Source of the DNA: Anaerolineae bacterium
Lineage (GTDB): Bacteria; Chloroflexota; Anaerolineae; Aggregatilineales; Phototrophicaceae
Assembly: GCA_026645945.1 (NCBI GenBank)
Contig: JAPKMO010000025.1
Span: 1-45,977, forward strand
DNA: 45,977 bases
Reading direction: 5' to 3'
The position numbers and the translations under genes are program-made. Shown here piece after piece: positions 17,035-25,194 of the stretch. The notes below the pieces were generated by a model. It saw only the letters and a program-made list of their open reading frames with translations, searched no databases and had not been told where the DNA came from. How positions within the stretch are numbered: the stretch's first letter is position 1; each line of letters opens with the position of its first letter.

Positions 17035-17352
17035 ATGACCGAAAAAATCTTCACGCCGGTCGCCACGACCGCTGAAATTCAACCCGGCGAACGCCTGGTG
17101 GTCGAATTGGGGCGCCATTGGGTGGCAGTCTTCAACGTGGACGGCCAGTATTACGCCATCGAAGATGTCTGCACCCATGATGACGGCCCGCTGGCCGAGG
17201 GGGAACTGTATGGCTGCGAAATCGAGTGTCCCCGTCATGGGGCACGTTTCGACATCCGCACCGGCAAAGTGACCGCCCCCCCAGCGCTGGTGGATGTGGC
17301 CGCTTACGAAGTGCGCGTCGTTGGCGACGAAATCCAGATCGCGCCGCGTTAG
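17035..17352 (+). CDS. Rieske-type [2Fe-2S] ferredoxin encoded with the suf genes
   Basis: The 105-residue protein is a single Rieske domain with both cluster loops intact: CTHDDGPL (Cys46, His48) and CPRHGARFD (Cys65, His68). Its size matches NirD-like or dioxygenase-type Rieske ferredoxins. Its place as the last suf gene, three bases after sufU, suggests electron supply to, or acting as a client of, the SUF machinery; that is inference. There is no clear independent ribosome-binding site, so coupling to sufU is likely. Confidence 0.92.
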   Translation: MTEKIFTPVATTAEIQPGERLVVELGRHWVAVFNVDGQYYAIEDVCTHDDGPLAEGELYGCEIECPRHGARFDIRTGKVTAPPALVDVAAYEVRVVGDEIQIAPR

Positions 17353-17374
17353 ACCGGCGCGCTCACGGTTCGGC

Positions 17375-17398
17375 GATGCCCATCAGCCGGTGGGCATC
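17375..17398 (+). terminator. Hairpin at the end of the suf operon
   Basis: GATGCCCA (17375-17382) pairs perfectly with TGGGCATC (17391-17398) around an 8-base loop, followed only by ATTCGTAT. It is probably a weak terminator between the Rieske and GDPD genes. Confidence 0.5.
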
Positions 17399-17420
17399 AT
17401 TCGTATAGGGGGTTTGAACG

Positions 17421-18191
17421 ATGCGGGCAGCCAAAGCGGCCCTGGACGAACTGTACAGCGGACGACCGTTTCCCCTCATTTTCGGACATCGCGGGGCCAG
17501 CGCCGGGGCGCCGATGAATACGCTGCCCGCCTTTGAACTGGCGGCGCAGCAGGGCGCGGACGGCATCGAACTGGACGTTCGCCTGTCGAAAGACCGGCAG
17601 GTAATCATCATTCACGACGCGCAGGTAGATAAAACCACCGATGGACATGGCACCGCCGCCCACAAAACCCTGGCAGAACTCCGGGAACTCGACGCCGGTG
17701 GCTGGTTTGCGCCTGCTTTCCGAAACACGCGCATCCCCACGCTGGACGAGGTTTTTGAAGCGGTCGGCAAACGCCTGATTATCAACATCGAGCTAAAATC
17801 CGAGGCGTTTTTTACCGATGGGCTGGAGCAGGTCGTCGCCGACCGGGTTCGTTTTTTCGGCCTAGAACGCTGCGTGATCGTCTCCAGTTTCAACCCGCTG
17901 GCGCTGCGGCGCTTTCGCCGTTTGCTGCCGGAAACGCCGCTCGGTTTTTTATACGCCCCGGATGCGCCGCGTCATCTGCGGCTGCTGGCGGCGGGACTGA
18001 CCTGCGAGGCGTTGCACCCGCACCACAGCATGATTAATGCGGACTACATGGCACAGGCGCGAAAACAAAACCGCCGCGTCCATACCTGGACGGTCAACGA
18101 TATTAACCGCGCGCTTGTTTTGCGCGACCTGGGCGTGGAAGCGATCATCACCGACTCGCCCGCCCTGCTGCGCGAGGCGCTCGGTGGCTGA
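17421..18191 (+). CDS. Glycerophosphodiester phosphodiesterase
   Basis: The 256-residue cytoplasmic GDPD has a complete TIM-barrel: HRGAS (His23, Arg24), ELDV (Glu50, Asp52, metal ligands), IIHDAQVDKTTDG (His65, catalytic) and the late WTVNDINRA...GVEAIITDSP. It hydrolyses glycerophosphodiesters to glycerol-3-phosphate and alcohol. One oddity is that the near-universal PENT glutamate after HRGA is Met (PMNT, Met32). GGGGGT precedes ATG 17421. The last eight bases overlap the start of the methyltransferase gene. Confidence 0.9.
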   Translation: MRAAKAALDELYSGRPFPLIFGHRGASAGAPMNTLPAFELAAQQGADGIELDVRLSKDRQVIIIHDAQVDKTTDGHGTAAHKTLAELRELDAGGWFAPAFRNTRIPTLDEVFEAVGKRLIINIELKSEAFFTDGLEQVVADRVRFFGLERCVIVSSFNPLALRRFRRLLPETPLGFLYAPDAPRHLRLLAAGLTCEALHPHHSMINADYMAQARKQNRRVHTWTVNDINRALVLRDLGVEAIITDSPALLREALGG

Positions 18192-18831
18192 ACTGTGGCG
18201 GCGGCTGGTCGGCCTGGGCTTCCGTTTACTCTATAACGAACTGGCGTTCACTTACGATTGGGTCAGCGGCATGGTATCCCTGGGCGCATGGCGCTGCTGG
18301 CAGCGTGCCGCCCTTCCGCACCTCGACGCGCCGCCGGGTTCGCGCGTCCTGGAACTGGCGCACGGCACGGGAAATCTTCAGCTCGATTTATGCGCGCTCG
18401 GTTACATACCCATCGGCTACGACCTGTCGCCGCACATGGGGCGCATCGCGCGGCGGAAGCTGTCCCGGCGCGGGCTGACGCCCCGGCTGGCGCGCGGGAG
18501 GGCGCAGCGGCTCCCTTTTCAGTCGGCTTCTTTTCCCGCCATCGTCTGCACCTTCCCGACCGACTTCATCTTCCAACCGGAAACCCTGCGCGAAGCGCAC
18601 CGCGTCCTGTGCAGCGGCGGGCGGCTGGTCATCGTGCCGAACGGCATTTTGACCGGCGGCGGCCCAGCAGACCGGCTTATCGAATGGCTGTATCGAATCA
18701 CCGGCCAGCGTGGAGGCTCCGGCGTCAACATTGCCTCCTTTTTCGATGCATACGGATTTGAAGCGCACATCACCCAGCAGGACTGCCCGCGCAGCCTGGC
18801 GCAGGTTATTATCGCGCGTAAAAAGCCCTAG
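18184..18831 (+). CDS. Class I SAM-dependent methyltransferase
   Basis: This 215-residue protein has the Methyltransf_11/UbiE-like layout: motif I VLELAHGTGNLQ, an acidic motif II at GYDLSPHM, the PFQSASFPAIVCTFP segment and the LREAHRVLCSGGRLVIVPNG motif. The substrate is unknown; a quinone or small lipid would be typical of the family. The start is the GTG at 18184, which overlaps the GDPD stop by eight bases with GAGG upstream, indicating translational coupling. Confidence 0.82.
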   Translation: MAELWRRLVGLGFRLLYNELAFTYDWVSGMVSLGAWRCWQRAALPHLDAPPGSRVLELAHGTGNLQLDLCALGYIPIGYDLSPHMGRIARRKLSRRGLTPRLARGRAQRLPFQSASFPAIVCTFPTDFIFQPETLREAHRVLCSGGRLVIVPNGILTGGGPADRLIEWLYRITGQRGGSGVNIASFFDAYGFEAHITQQDCPRSLAQVIIARKKP

Positions 18832-18848
18832 CATTCTCGGAAAGAGGA

Positions 18849-18857
18849 TGTTATAAT
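18849..18857 (+). promoter_or_regulatory. Extended -10 promoter of tRNA-His
   Basis: TG-T-TATAAT is a perfect extended -10 element 14 bases before the tRNA. No good -35 box is visible at the right distance. Confidence 0.65.
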
Positions 18858-18871
18858 CTCATTCACGGCAT

Positions 18872-18946
18872 GGTGGCTATAGCGCAGTTGGTTAGCGCGT
18901 CTGGTTGTGGCCCAGAAGGTCGTGGGTTCAAATCCCACTAGCCACC
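18872..18946 (+). tRNA. tRNA-His, anticodon GTG
   Basis: The acceptor GTGGCTA pairs with TAGCCAC, the D-arm is GCGC...GCGC, and the anticodon arm TCTGG-TTGTGGC-CCAGA gives GTG. The T-arm is GTGGG-TTCAAAT-CCCAC. An extra encoded G at -1 (18872) pairs with discriminator C, the hallmark of tRNA-His. No CCA is encoded. Confidence 0.96.
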
Positions 18947-18957
18947 CTGAAAAGTTA

Positions 18958-18988
18958 AAAAAGCATGGGTTGATACTCATGCTTTTTT
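18958..18988 (+). terminator. Intrinsic terminator of tRNA-His
   Basis: AAAAAGCATGGG and CTCATGCTTTTTT form a 12-bp stem with one G-U pair and a 6-base loop, ending in six T. Being symmetrical, it can also stop the converging gene at 19011. Confidence 0.85.
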
Positions 18989-19010
18989 GTTTACGGCGCT
19001 TCTGCCCCTT

Positions 19011-20195
19011 CTATCCGGGGCGGCGCAGTTTCACCCGGCTGCGCCGCTGCGCCAGCCGCAGCCCGATTCGACCGCCGGTTATTATCGTTATCGTCGGCGG
19101 GGCTGCCTGCAGCGGAGCGGCATCCCCGGCCAGCACAGCCCGCAGTTCCTGCGTTTCGCTGGGTTTGGGCAGGCCAAAAATATCAAATACGCTGATTTCT
19201 CGCGTGTCCATCTTCGCCAGTTCTTCGGGGGAAATTGGCTCGCGGCGCGTCTGGGCTGCCGGAACAGCGGTTTCCGGCGGCGGAGGCGGCCTGAACATTT
19301 CTTCCAGGGCGGACTCCGGGGCTTTTGGAACATCGGCTGCCAAAACAGGTTCGGATTCAACACTCCGCGTCCCAGTGATGACGGGCGGCGTGATTTTATC
19401 AGCCAGCTTCTCTGCCGGCGTTTCATCCGGCACAGTATCCGGCTTGAGTGTTTCCGGCTCGTTTGCAGCGCGGGTGATTTGAACGAGCGGGACAGAATCT
19501 TCCACAATTTCGGGTTCGGTGAATTTTTGCAGAAAGTCCGGTTCGGCTGCCCGCACCGGCTCGGCTGCCCGCGATGGCCGGGTATCATCGTCCGCGATTG
19601 GCGGCTCATCAATCACTGGCACAGTGCGAGGAGATTCTTCGGCTGCTTCTGCATTTTCCAGCCGCGCCGAGGGGTAGCGCGGTTTATAGCGGGCGCGCTC
19701 CTCGTAGCCGGGCGCGTCGCGCATCAGCGACTTGGATTCGCGCTGTGCCCTGTCGTCACCAGCCTGGTTCAGCTTGCGCCACAACATCCGCAGGCTTTCC
19801 ACCATCATGCCCTCAACCTGCCGCCTGATGCTGATGGTATTACGAACGCCGCTCAAAAATCCTTTTGTGTCGTAGCTCAACGTCCACTGAACGACCGTGC
19901 CTTCAGGGATTTCCTGCAAGCGGATGCGTCCCCGGTTCGCGTCGAAGGGCATTCCGTCCACATAGGTATATTCGTATCCCAGCCCATCATACCAGGCGGT
20001 CGTTTCGATCACGCAGTCATGGCCGGAGGCCTGACAGCGCCAGCGCACGCCCACACCGGTATGCCGCGATGTTAAAAACGATACGCTGCCGCAGTTGGTC
20101 TGCCAGTTTGCGTTGTTGTTCAAATCGCTTAAATACCGCCAGACAGTTTCGGGCGATTTTGGGATCAAAATACGGTGATCTAAAACGTTTTTCAT
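19011..20195 (-). CDS. SRPBCC/START-like domain protein with a long disordered tail
   Basis: The first ~150 of 394 residues form a polyketide cyclase/SRPBCC ligand-binding fold. It opens with LDHRILIPKSPETVWRYLSDLNNNANW, and later has a TTAWYDGLGYEYTYVDG strand pair and the C-terminal helix VEGMMVESLRMLWRKLNQ. Residues from about 155 to the end are low-complexity, rich in Glu, Pro, Ala and Thr, and probably disordered, ending in a basic LRLAQRRSRVKLRRPG. No ligand can be named. Only a weak AAGG sits three bases before the ATG. It is transcribed towards tRNA-His and divergently from the small membrane genes. Confidence 0.75.
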   Translation of the reverse strand: MKNVLDHRILIPKSPETVWRYLSDLNNNANWQTNCGSVSFLTSRHTGVGVRWRCQASGHDCVIETTAWYDGLGYEYTYVDGMPFDANRGRIRLQEIPEGTVVQWTLSYDTKGFLSGVRNTISIRRQVEGMMVESLRMLWRKLNQAGDDRAQRESKSLMRDAPGYEERARYKPRYPSARLENAEAAEESPRTVPVIDEPPIADDDTRPSRAAEPVRAAEPDFLQKFTEPEIVEDSVPLVQITRAANEPETLKPDTVPDETPAEKLADKITPPVITGTRSVESEPVLAADVPKAPESALEEMFRPPPPPETAVPAAQTRREPISPEELAKMDTREISVFDIFGLPKPSETQELRAVLAGDAAPLQAAPPTITIITGGRIGLRLAQRRSRVKLRRPG

Positions 20196-20287
20196 AAGCC
20201 TTAGCGCAAGAAACCACCCGCTTCAATCGGTGGCCGTTGACGAAAATGAACCGGTAAACAACTTTGAACACTTATCCATAATTATGG

Positions 20288-20566
20288 TTGCTCAGCCCGA
20301 TTGCCACCCTGGGATTTATTCTGGCGACGCTTTTTGGCGCGGCCTTTCATCTGATTCTGGGCGGCGACGCGCGGCGGCTGGCCCTGTTTTTGCTCTGCGG
20401 CTGGCTCGGCTTCGCCCTGGGACACCTGATCGGCACAACGTTACAGATCAATATTTTGAACATCGGCACGCTGCGAGTCGCTGCGGCGGCGGTTGGCGCG
20501 ATCATCGCTGTTCTGGTCGCCCATTTTCTGACCGCCAAACCCAGGAACAAACGCTCATCCGGTTAG
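20288..20566 (+). CDS. Small membrane protein of unknown function
   Basis: The 92-residue product is hydrophobic, with three probable membrane helices (about 5-24, 28-47 and 60-80) and a basic C-terminus. The frame has a stop at 20279, so translation must begin at the TTG at 20288 or further inside; the start is uncertain because no good ribosome-binding site is visible. It lies 12 bases before another membrane gene and probably forms a three-gene unit with the two that follow. Confidence 0.6.
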   Translation: MLSPIATLGFILATLFGAAFHLILGGDARRLALFLLCGWLGFALGHLIGTTLQINILNIGTLRVAAAAVGAIIAVLVAHFLTAKPRNKRSSG

Positions 20567-20578
20567 GATTGTTTAATT

Positions 20579-21082
20579 ATGACCGACACTTCCCAACGAC
20601 CTTCGACAGACTCGACACCGGCAGCCGGTAAAGGCGGCTGGACGCCTAAACGCATCGTCACCGTTTCCGCCGGGGTTCTTGGCGGTTTAATCATTCTGCT
20701 TTTTCTGATCGGGCTGGCGCTGGCCGTTTTCACCAACGTCGAAGCCACCGCTCCGCGCATCCAGATCATTCGAGACATTTTTATCATCATCATGGCGCTG
20801 GAATTTATCCTCATTGTTTTCGCCCTGGCGGTCTTGATTCTCCAGATCGCCCGGCTGATTAACTTGCTTCAAAACGAAATCAAACCCATCCTTCAAAACA
20901 CGCAGGAAACGGTCAGCAGCGCCAGAGGCACGGTTGATTTCGTCAGCAGCAACGTCACCCGCCCGATCATTCGAGCCAGCAGCTTTTTGGCCGGGACCGG
21001 CGTGCTGCTGCGCGACCTGGGCGGCATTCGAAGGGCGATTCGCCGTAATGGCAGAGGGCAGGAAGATGATGAACGAGTCTGA
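20579..21082 (+). CDS. Membrane protein, DUF948-like
   Basis: The 167-residue protein has a Ser/Thr-rich cytoplasmic start, two membrane helices (about 27-50 and 66-90) and a helical region LINLLQNEIKPILQNTQETVSSARGTV resembling the DUF948 / general-stress coiled-coil pattern. An RRAIRRNGRG basic end follows. The function is unknown. Its last codons overlap the next gene, which encodes a YtxH-like protein. That combination (DUF948 plus YtxH) is also known from Firmicutes general-stress operons, an association worth noting but not proof. Confidence 0.65.
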   Translation: MTDTSQRPSTDSTPAAGKGGWTPKRIVTVSAGVLGGLIILLFLIGLALAVFTNVEATAPRIQIIRDIFIIIMALEFILIVFALAVLILQIARLINLLQNEIKPILQNTQETVSSARGTVDFVSSNVTRPIIRASSFLAGTGVLLRDLGGIRRAIRRNGRGQEDDERV

Positions 21083-21341
21083 TCGCCGCGAAAATCCTTT
21101 AGATCTGGGGGCGGTCGTGGGCGGTTTTATCGTTGGCCTGCTGGTTGGCGGCATAATGGCGCTGTTTAAAGCACCACAAAGCGGCAGGAAAACCCGCCGG
21201 CAGCTCGAAGAAACGGGCGACCAGCTTTTGAGCAAAATCGAGGCCGCCATCCCACCCGACCCTATCGCCGAAGGATTGGCGGAAGGTAAGGCCGCCGCCC
21301 GCCGCCGTCAGGCAGAACTCGGCCTCGGCAAAGGGCATTAG
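21066..21341 (+). CDS. YtxH-like small membrane protein
   Basis: The 91-residue protein has one glycine-rich membrane helix (VVGGFIVGLLVGGIMALFKAP) followed by a charged helix, SGRKTRRQLEETGDQL. This is the YtxH/gas-vesicle-like pattern in which a Gly-rich helix precedes 'AP.SG...R'. Two adjacent ATGs (21066, 21069) follow AGAGGG and GGAAG; I use the first. It overlaps the preceding gene by 17 bases and converges with nnrDE, overlapping its end by four bases. Confidence 0.65.
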   Translation: MMNESDRRENPLDLGAVVGGFIVGLLVGGIMALFKAPQSGRKTRRQLEETGDQLLSKIEAAIPPDPIAEGLAEGKAAARRRQAELGLGKGH

Positions 21342-23041
21342 GCATTTTCGAGCATTTGAAAGGTTTCGCCCAACGTTTGCAGCACATCGCCCGCGACGAC
21401 GCTGCGGGTGCTGCCCTGGCGTCGAGCGGCGTTCAGCCCGGCCAGGCCGTGCAGATACGCCCCCGCCACCGCCGCCAGGAAGGGTGACAGCCCCTGCGCC
21501 AGCAGCCCGGTGATGATGCCTGCCAGCACATCCCCGCTTCCTGCCGTCGCCAGCGCGTCGGTTTTGAACGGCAAAATCGCCGTCTGGCCGCCGGGTTCGG
21601 CGATAACCGTATGCGCGCCTTTGAGCAGCAGCACCGTTTTCCATTCTGCCGCTTTGTTTCGCGCCACTTCCAGCCGCCGCGCCTGAATATCCTGAATCTC
21701 CATCTTCGCCAGCCGCGCCATCTCGCCGGGATGAGGCGTCAAAACGGCATTCGGCGGCAGTTTATCCCACCAGTTTTCGATCTCACTCAGCAGATTAAGA
21801 CCATCGGCATCTATAACCAGCGGCGGGAAAGCTGCCGTTGACGATTCGGACAAGGCGGCTTCCGCTGCGGCGGCAGCAAATCCAATCGGGCGGCGCGGCT
21901 GCTGTCCACGAGCCGATATTTCAAACAGACTCAACAGCAGGTCACGAGTGCTGGTTTCTCGCCCCCACCCCGGCCCCAGCAGCAGCGCATCATAGCGCGC
22001 CGCCTCCTGCCGGATGAGCCGCGCCGCACCTTCCACCAGAACGCCCATATCGTGCGGCAGTAATATCCAGGTCGGCTCTAAAAGATGCCCGCCGAGGGCG
22101 GAAGCCACCGGCCCCGGCGCGCCCACCGTCACCAAACCCGCGCCCGCTCGATAAGCGGCCATCGCCGCCAGACCGGGCGCGCCTACATAATTCGCCGATC
22201 CCGCCACAATTAGCGCCTTGCCAAACGTGCCTTTGTTGGCGTTCGCCGTGCGCGGCGGGAGCAATGCGCGAACCAGCTCCGCATCCACCAGCAGCGGTGC
22301 ATCCACCTGCATTTCCGGCAGGTCGTTAGGCACGCCGATGGTCGCCACGTGTAATTCGCCTACCGCCGCCGCACCGGGGAATTGCAGCAGACCGGGTTTG
22401 GCCGCAATGAATGTCACCGTTTCATCGGCGAAAATCGCGCCGGCGTCCAGTTCACCGCTGTCGCAGTCCAGGCCGCTGGGGCAGTCCACCGCCACCATGT
22501 AAGGCCGCGCGTGCGGGACGGGCTGCGCGGGACGGGACGGCGTGATGATGCGGCCATCTCCTGCCGGACGCTGCTCATCATTGAGCGCCTGCCGCACAGC
22601 ACGCAGCACTTTTTCAGCCGCGCCCTTCAGCGGCAGACGAACGCCGATGCCGAATAAAGCGTCAATCACGATGTCGGCGCTGGCGACTATATTTCGCAGC
22701 ACCCGGTAATCATGGTCATTTTCTGCCAGGGCGATGAACAAACCGGCATCCCGGACGGCTTTAAAGTTAGCGTCATTCTCGTCGCGGGTTTTGAGCAGAT
22801 AAAACCGCACCTGGGCGGCGCTTTGCTGGGCGATGATGCGCCCGGCTACCAGCCCATCCCCGCCGTTGTTGCCGGAACCCACCAGCACCGTCACCCGGAT
22901 ATCCTCTCGACCAGCAGCCAGCTTCAGAACCCGCTCAGCCACCGCTCGCCCGGCATTTTGCATCATTCGATCATACGTCAAACCGGAAGCATCGGCGGCA
23001 GCCTCAACCGCGCGCACCTGTTCCACCGAGAGTATTTTCAC
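21338..23041 (-). CDS. nnr: Bifunctional NAD(P)H-hydrate epimerase / ADP-dependent NAD(P)H-hydrate dehydratase
   Basis: This 567-residue metabolite-repair enzyme restores hydrated, damaged NAD(P)H. The N-terminal YjeF_N epimerase domain (about 1-215) includes VLVGSGNNGGDGLVAGRII and VAVDCPSGLDCDSGE. The C-terminal kinase-like dehydratase domain (about 245-560) includes KGTFGKALIVAGS, VIDADGLNLL, LTPHPGEMARLA, LLLKGAHTVIA and AGSGDVLAGIITGLLAQG. I place the start at a GTG (23039-23041) with AGGAGG nine bases upstream. The longer ATG frame from 23128 runs through a terminator and has no site. Its promoter is an extended -10 just upstream. Confidence 0.92.
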   Translation of the reverse strand: MKILSVEQVRAVEAAADASGLTYDRMMQNAGRAVAERVLKLAAGREDIRVTVLVGSGNNGGDGLVAGRIIAQQSAAQVRFYLLKTRDENDANFKAVRDAGLFIALAENDHDYRVLRNIVASADIVIDALFGIGVRLPLKGAAEKVLRAVRQALNDEQRPAGDGRIITPSRPAQPVPHARPYMVAVDCPSGLDCDSGELDAGAIFADETVTFIAAKPGLLQFPGAAAVGELHVATIGVPNDLPEMQVDAPLLVDAELVRALLPPRTANANKGTFGKALIVAGSANYVGAPGLAAMAAYRAGAGLVTVGAPGPVASALGGHLLEPTWILLPHDMGVLVEGAARLIRQEAARYDALLLGPGWGRETSTRDLLLSLFEISARGQQPRRPIGFAAAAAEAALSESSTAAFPPLVIDADGLNLLSEIENWWDKLPPNAVLTPHPGEMARLAKMEIQDIQARRLEVARNKAAEWKTVLLLKGAHTVIAEPGGQTAILPFKTDALATAGSGDVLAGIITGLLAQGLSPFLAAVAGAYLHGLAGLNAARRQGSTRSVVAGDVLQTLGETFQMLENA

Positions 23042-23072
23042 CACCTGCCACCTCCTGTTTACCGCCGCCGCG

Positions 23073-23081
23073 ATTATACCA
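23073..23081 (-). promoter_or_regulatory. Extended -10 promoter of the NAD(P)HX repair gene
   Basis: TG-G-TATAAT on the minus strand lies about 32 bases before the GTG start. No convincing -35 box is present because that position falls in the upstream terminator. Confidence 0.6.
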
Positions 23082-23095
23082 TCGCGATGACAAAC

Positions 23096-23123
23096 AAAAA
23101 TCCGACCTTCTGGCCGGATTTTT
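23096..23123 (-). terminator. Terminator of the polyprenyl synthase gene
   Basis: AAAAATCCG pairs with CGGATTTTT around a 10-base loop, 25 bases beyond the stop of the polyprenyl diphosphate synthase gene. The U run is present on both strands. Confidence 0.8.
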
Positions 23124-23147
23124 AACACCCTAACCCGCTGCGGGATG

Positions 23148-24074
23148 TTAACGTTCGCGCCTCACCATCGTATAGGCCATCTCGACCAGCGCAGCTTTCG
23201 CCGGCGAGTCCGGCAGCGGGCGCAGGCTTTCCACCGCCATCTGCGAAAAAGCCTCGGCCTGCTGGTAAGCCTCGTCAATCGCCCCGCCGCGCATCACTTT
23301 GCTGCGGATGGCGGCCATCGGGTCGTCGAAGGTTTCCTCAACCACCACCACGCCGCCAGGCTGACCATTGGCGGCATAAGCAACCGCAAAACCCCGCCCC
23401 TGGGCAATATCCACCCCGGCGGTTTTGCCCAGCTTTTCGGAGTCCGCAATGATGTCCAACACGTCATCAATGACCTGGAACGCCAGCCCAACGTTAAAAC
23501 CATAATGTCCCAGCGCCTCAACGACTTCATCCGGGGCATTCGCCAGCCGCGCCCCCAATCGTCCAGCAGACCGGAACAGCGCCGCCGTTTTGCGGGCAAT
23601 GATATCGTAATAGACTTGACGCGAGAAGTTATTTTCTTTCACGGCGCTGGCCTGAAGGGTTTCACCCTCCACCAGCGCGACCGTCGCTTCGGCCAGAACC
23701 ACATTCAAATCCCGATAGGGGGCCATCAGTTCGTAAACTTTGGTAAAAAGGTAGTCGCCGGTCAGCAGCGCAAACGTGCGCCCCCAGATGGCATTGACCG
23801 AGGGCCGCCCGCGCCGCACCACGCCATGATCGTTAATATCATCATGGACGACACTGGCGGTATGAACCAGCTCCACCGCCGCCGCTACCGGGACAGCTTC
23901 ATCAAAATTCTGCCCGCCGTTCGCGGCGTAAGCCAGCAGCAGCAGGCGAGGACGAATGCGCTTGCCGCCGGCTTCGAGGATATGGCGGCTGGCGTCGCGC
24001 AGAACGCCAACATCGCTGTTGACGACTTCGTACATCTTCGCTTCGACAGCCTGCATGGCTTCTTGTAGAGTCAT
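23148..24074 (-). CDS. Polyprenyl (geranylgeranyl-type) diphosphate synthase
   Basis: The 308-residue all-helical trans-prenyltransferase has both Asp-rich motifs: DDIND (78-82) followed by RRGRP, and DDVLD (203-207) preceded by AFQVI. GGKRIRPRL near residue 37 binds isopentenyl diphosphate. It elongates allylic diphosphates for quinone side chains, carotenoids or lipid carriers. Chain length cannot be read with confidence from sequence alone. AAAGGTAG lies six bases before the ATG. It appears monocistronic, with its own promoter and terminator. Confidence 0.93.
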   Translation of the reverse strand: MTLQEAMQAVEAKMYEVVNSDVGVLRDASRHILEAGGKRIRPRLLLLAYAANGGQNFDEAVPVAAAVELVHTASVVHDDINDHGVVRRGRPSVNAIWGRTFALLTGDYLFTKVYELMAPYRDLNVVLAEATVALVEGETLQASAVKENNFSRQVYYDIIARKTAALFRSAGRLGARLANAPDEVVEALGHYGFNVGLAFQVIDDVLDIIADSEKLGKTAGVDIAQGRGFAVAYAANGQPGGVVVVEETFDDPMAAIRSKVMRGGAIDEAYQQAEAFSQMAVESLRPLPDSPAKAALVEMAYTMVRRER

Positions 24075-24136
24075 CGGTAGCTACCTTTGATTCAACCGAT
24101 AATTTTTGTTTGTTACTTTCAGAACAATCTAAATTT

Positions 24137-24165
24137 ATTATACAAATATGCCGGCCAATAGTCAA
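24137..24165 (-). promoter_or_regulatory. Promoter of the polyprenyl synthase gene
   Basis: TTGACT-17-TATAAT on the minus strand, a near-consensus sigma70 promoter about 60 bases before the ATG. Confidence 0.8.
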
Positions 24166-24200
24166 CGAAGTGCGGGGGTTTTTACAAAATATCTAATACA

Positions 24201-25142
24201 CTACGACACCTGTAATACCCGCGCTCCCGACACCGCGATATGTGTCCGACGTGCGGCGCTGTTTATCCCCGCCTGTTTATAAACAGCCTGCATCGCCTCG
24301 CCGGCGGCGCGTGCTGCCGGTTCGCCGTCACACACCGCACACAGCGTCGGCCCTGCGCCGCTGATGACCACCCCCAGCGCCCCGGCCTGTTTGGCCGCCG
24401 CGCGCGCCTCTGCCAGGCACGGAATCAAATGCGCCCGCGCAGCCTCCACCACCACATCGCCTTCCATCGCCGCCGCCAATGCGGCGATGTCCTGCCGGTG
24501 CAGCGCATCCACCAGCCGGGCGACCGCTGCCGTCTGCACCACCATCTGCCGCAGCCCCACCGAGGCCGGCAACACCGCGCGCGCTTCCGCCGTTGGAACA
24601 GTTATATCCGGCGTAACCAGCGCCAGCACAATGCCCGGCGGAATGGGCAGCGCGTAAATCTGATCGGCAGCTGTCCCCGTAACCAGCGTGATTCCGCCGA
24701 ATAAACACGGCGCAACGTTATCGGCATGATAACCGCTCACGGCGGCCTCGCCGGCCACACAGGCCGGCAGCAGTTCGGTGTAAGTCAGCGGCGCGCCGTA
24801 AAGCGCGTTGACCGCGACCGCCGCCGCGACGGCGCTGGCGGCGCTGCTGCCTAACCCGCTGGCGAGCGGCAGGTGTTTGTAGATGGTCAGCGCTGCCCCC
24901 GTTCGCACGCCCAGCAGGCGCAGCGTTTCCCCGGCGGCTACACAGGCCGTATTTTTACCAGCCTCGTAGGGCAGCCGCCCGTTATCCCCCTCGATGTGGA
25001 CGATCACCGCGCCGGGTTCGGCGCGCCACTCCGCCCGCACCACATCCCCCGGTTCTTCTACCGCCAGCCCCAGAATATCAAACCCAGCCCCTAGATTCGC
25101 AACCGTCGCCGGCGCGAATGCCTCCGCCCTGGTATTCGCCAT
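24201..25142 (-). CDS. thrB: Homoserine kinase
   Basis: The 313-residue GHMP kinase opens with ATVANLGAGFDILGLAV and contains the phosphate-binding loop LPLASGLGSSAAS (91-103). It also has VSGYHADNVAPCLFGGI and the C-terminal GVVISGAGPTLCAVC glycine loop. It phosphorylates homoserine for threonine synthesis. AAGGATAAC lies about ten bases before the ATG. It is divergent from thrC with only 52 bases between them, so the threonine pathway is split over two facing promoters. Confidence 0.94.
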   Translation of the reverse strand: MANTRAEAFAPATVANLGAGFDILGLAVEEPGDVVRAEWRAEPGAVIVHIEGDNGRLPYEAGKNTACVAAGETLRLLGVRTGAALTIYKHLPLASGLGSSAASAVAAAVAVNALYGAPLTYTELLPACVAGEAAVSGYHADNVAPCLFGGITLVTGTAADQIYALPIPPGIVLALVTPDITVPTAEARAVLPASVGLRQMVVQTAAVARLVDALHRQDIAALAAAMEGDVVVEAARAHLIPCLAEARAAAKQAGALGVVISGAGPTLCAVCDGEPAARAAGEAMQAVYKQAGINSAARRTHIAVSGARVLQVS

Positions 25143-25194
25143 AAGAACTTGTTATCCTTACGCCGCGCTTCGTTATTTTTTCGCGGTGATTGTT

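Noticed and set aside
23145..24068. 307-residue plus-strand open frame opposite the polyprenyl synthase gene
   Set aside because: It is antisense to a protein with both DDxxD motifs. Composition is His/Arg-heavy, typical of a shadow frame.
24994..25194. 67-residue N-terminal extension of threonine synthase
   Set aside because: It would be antisense to thrB and precedes the zinc ribbon, where homologous proteins begin.
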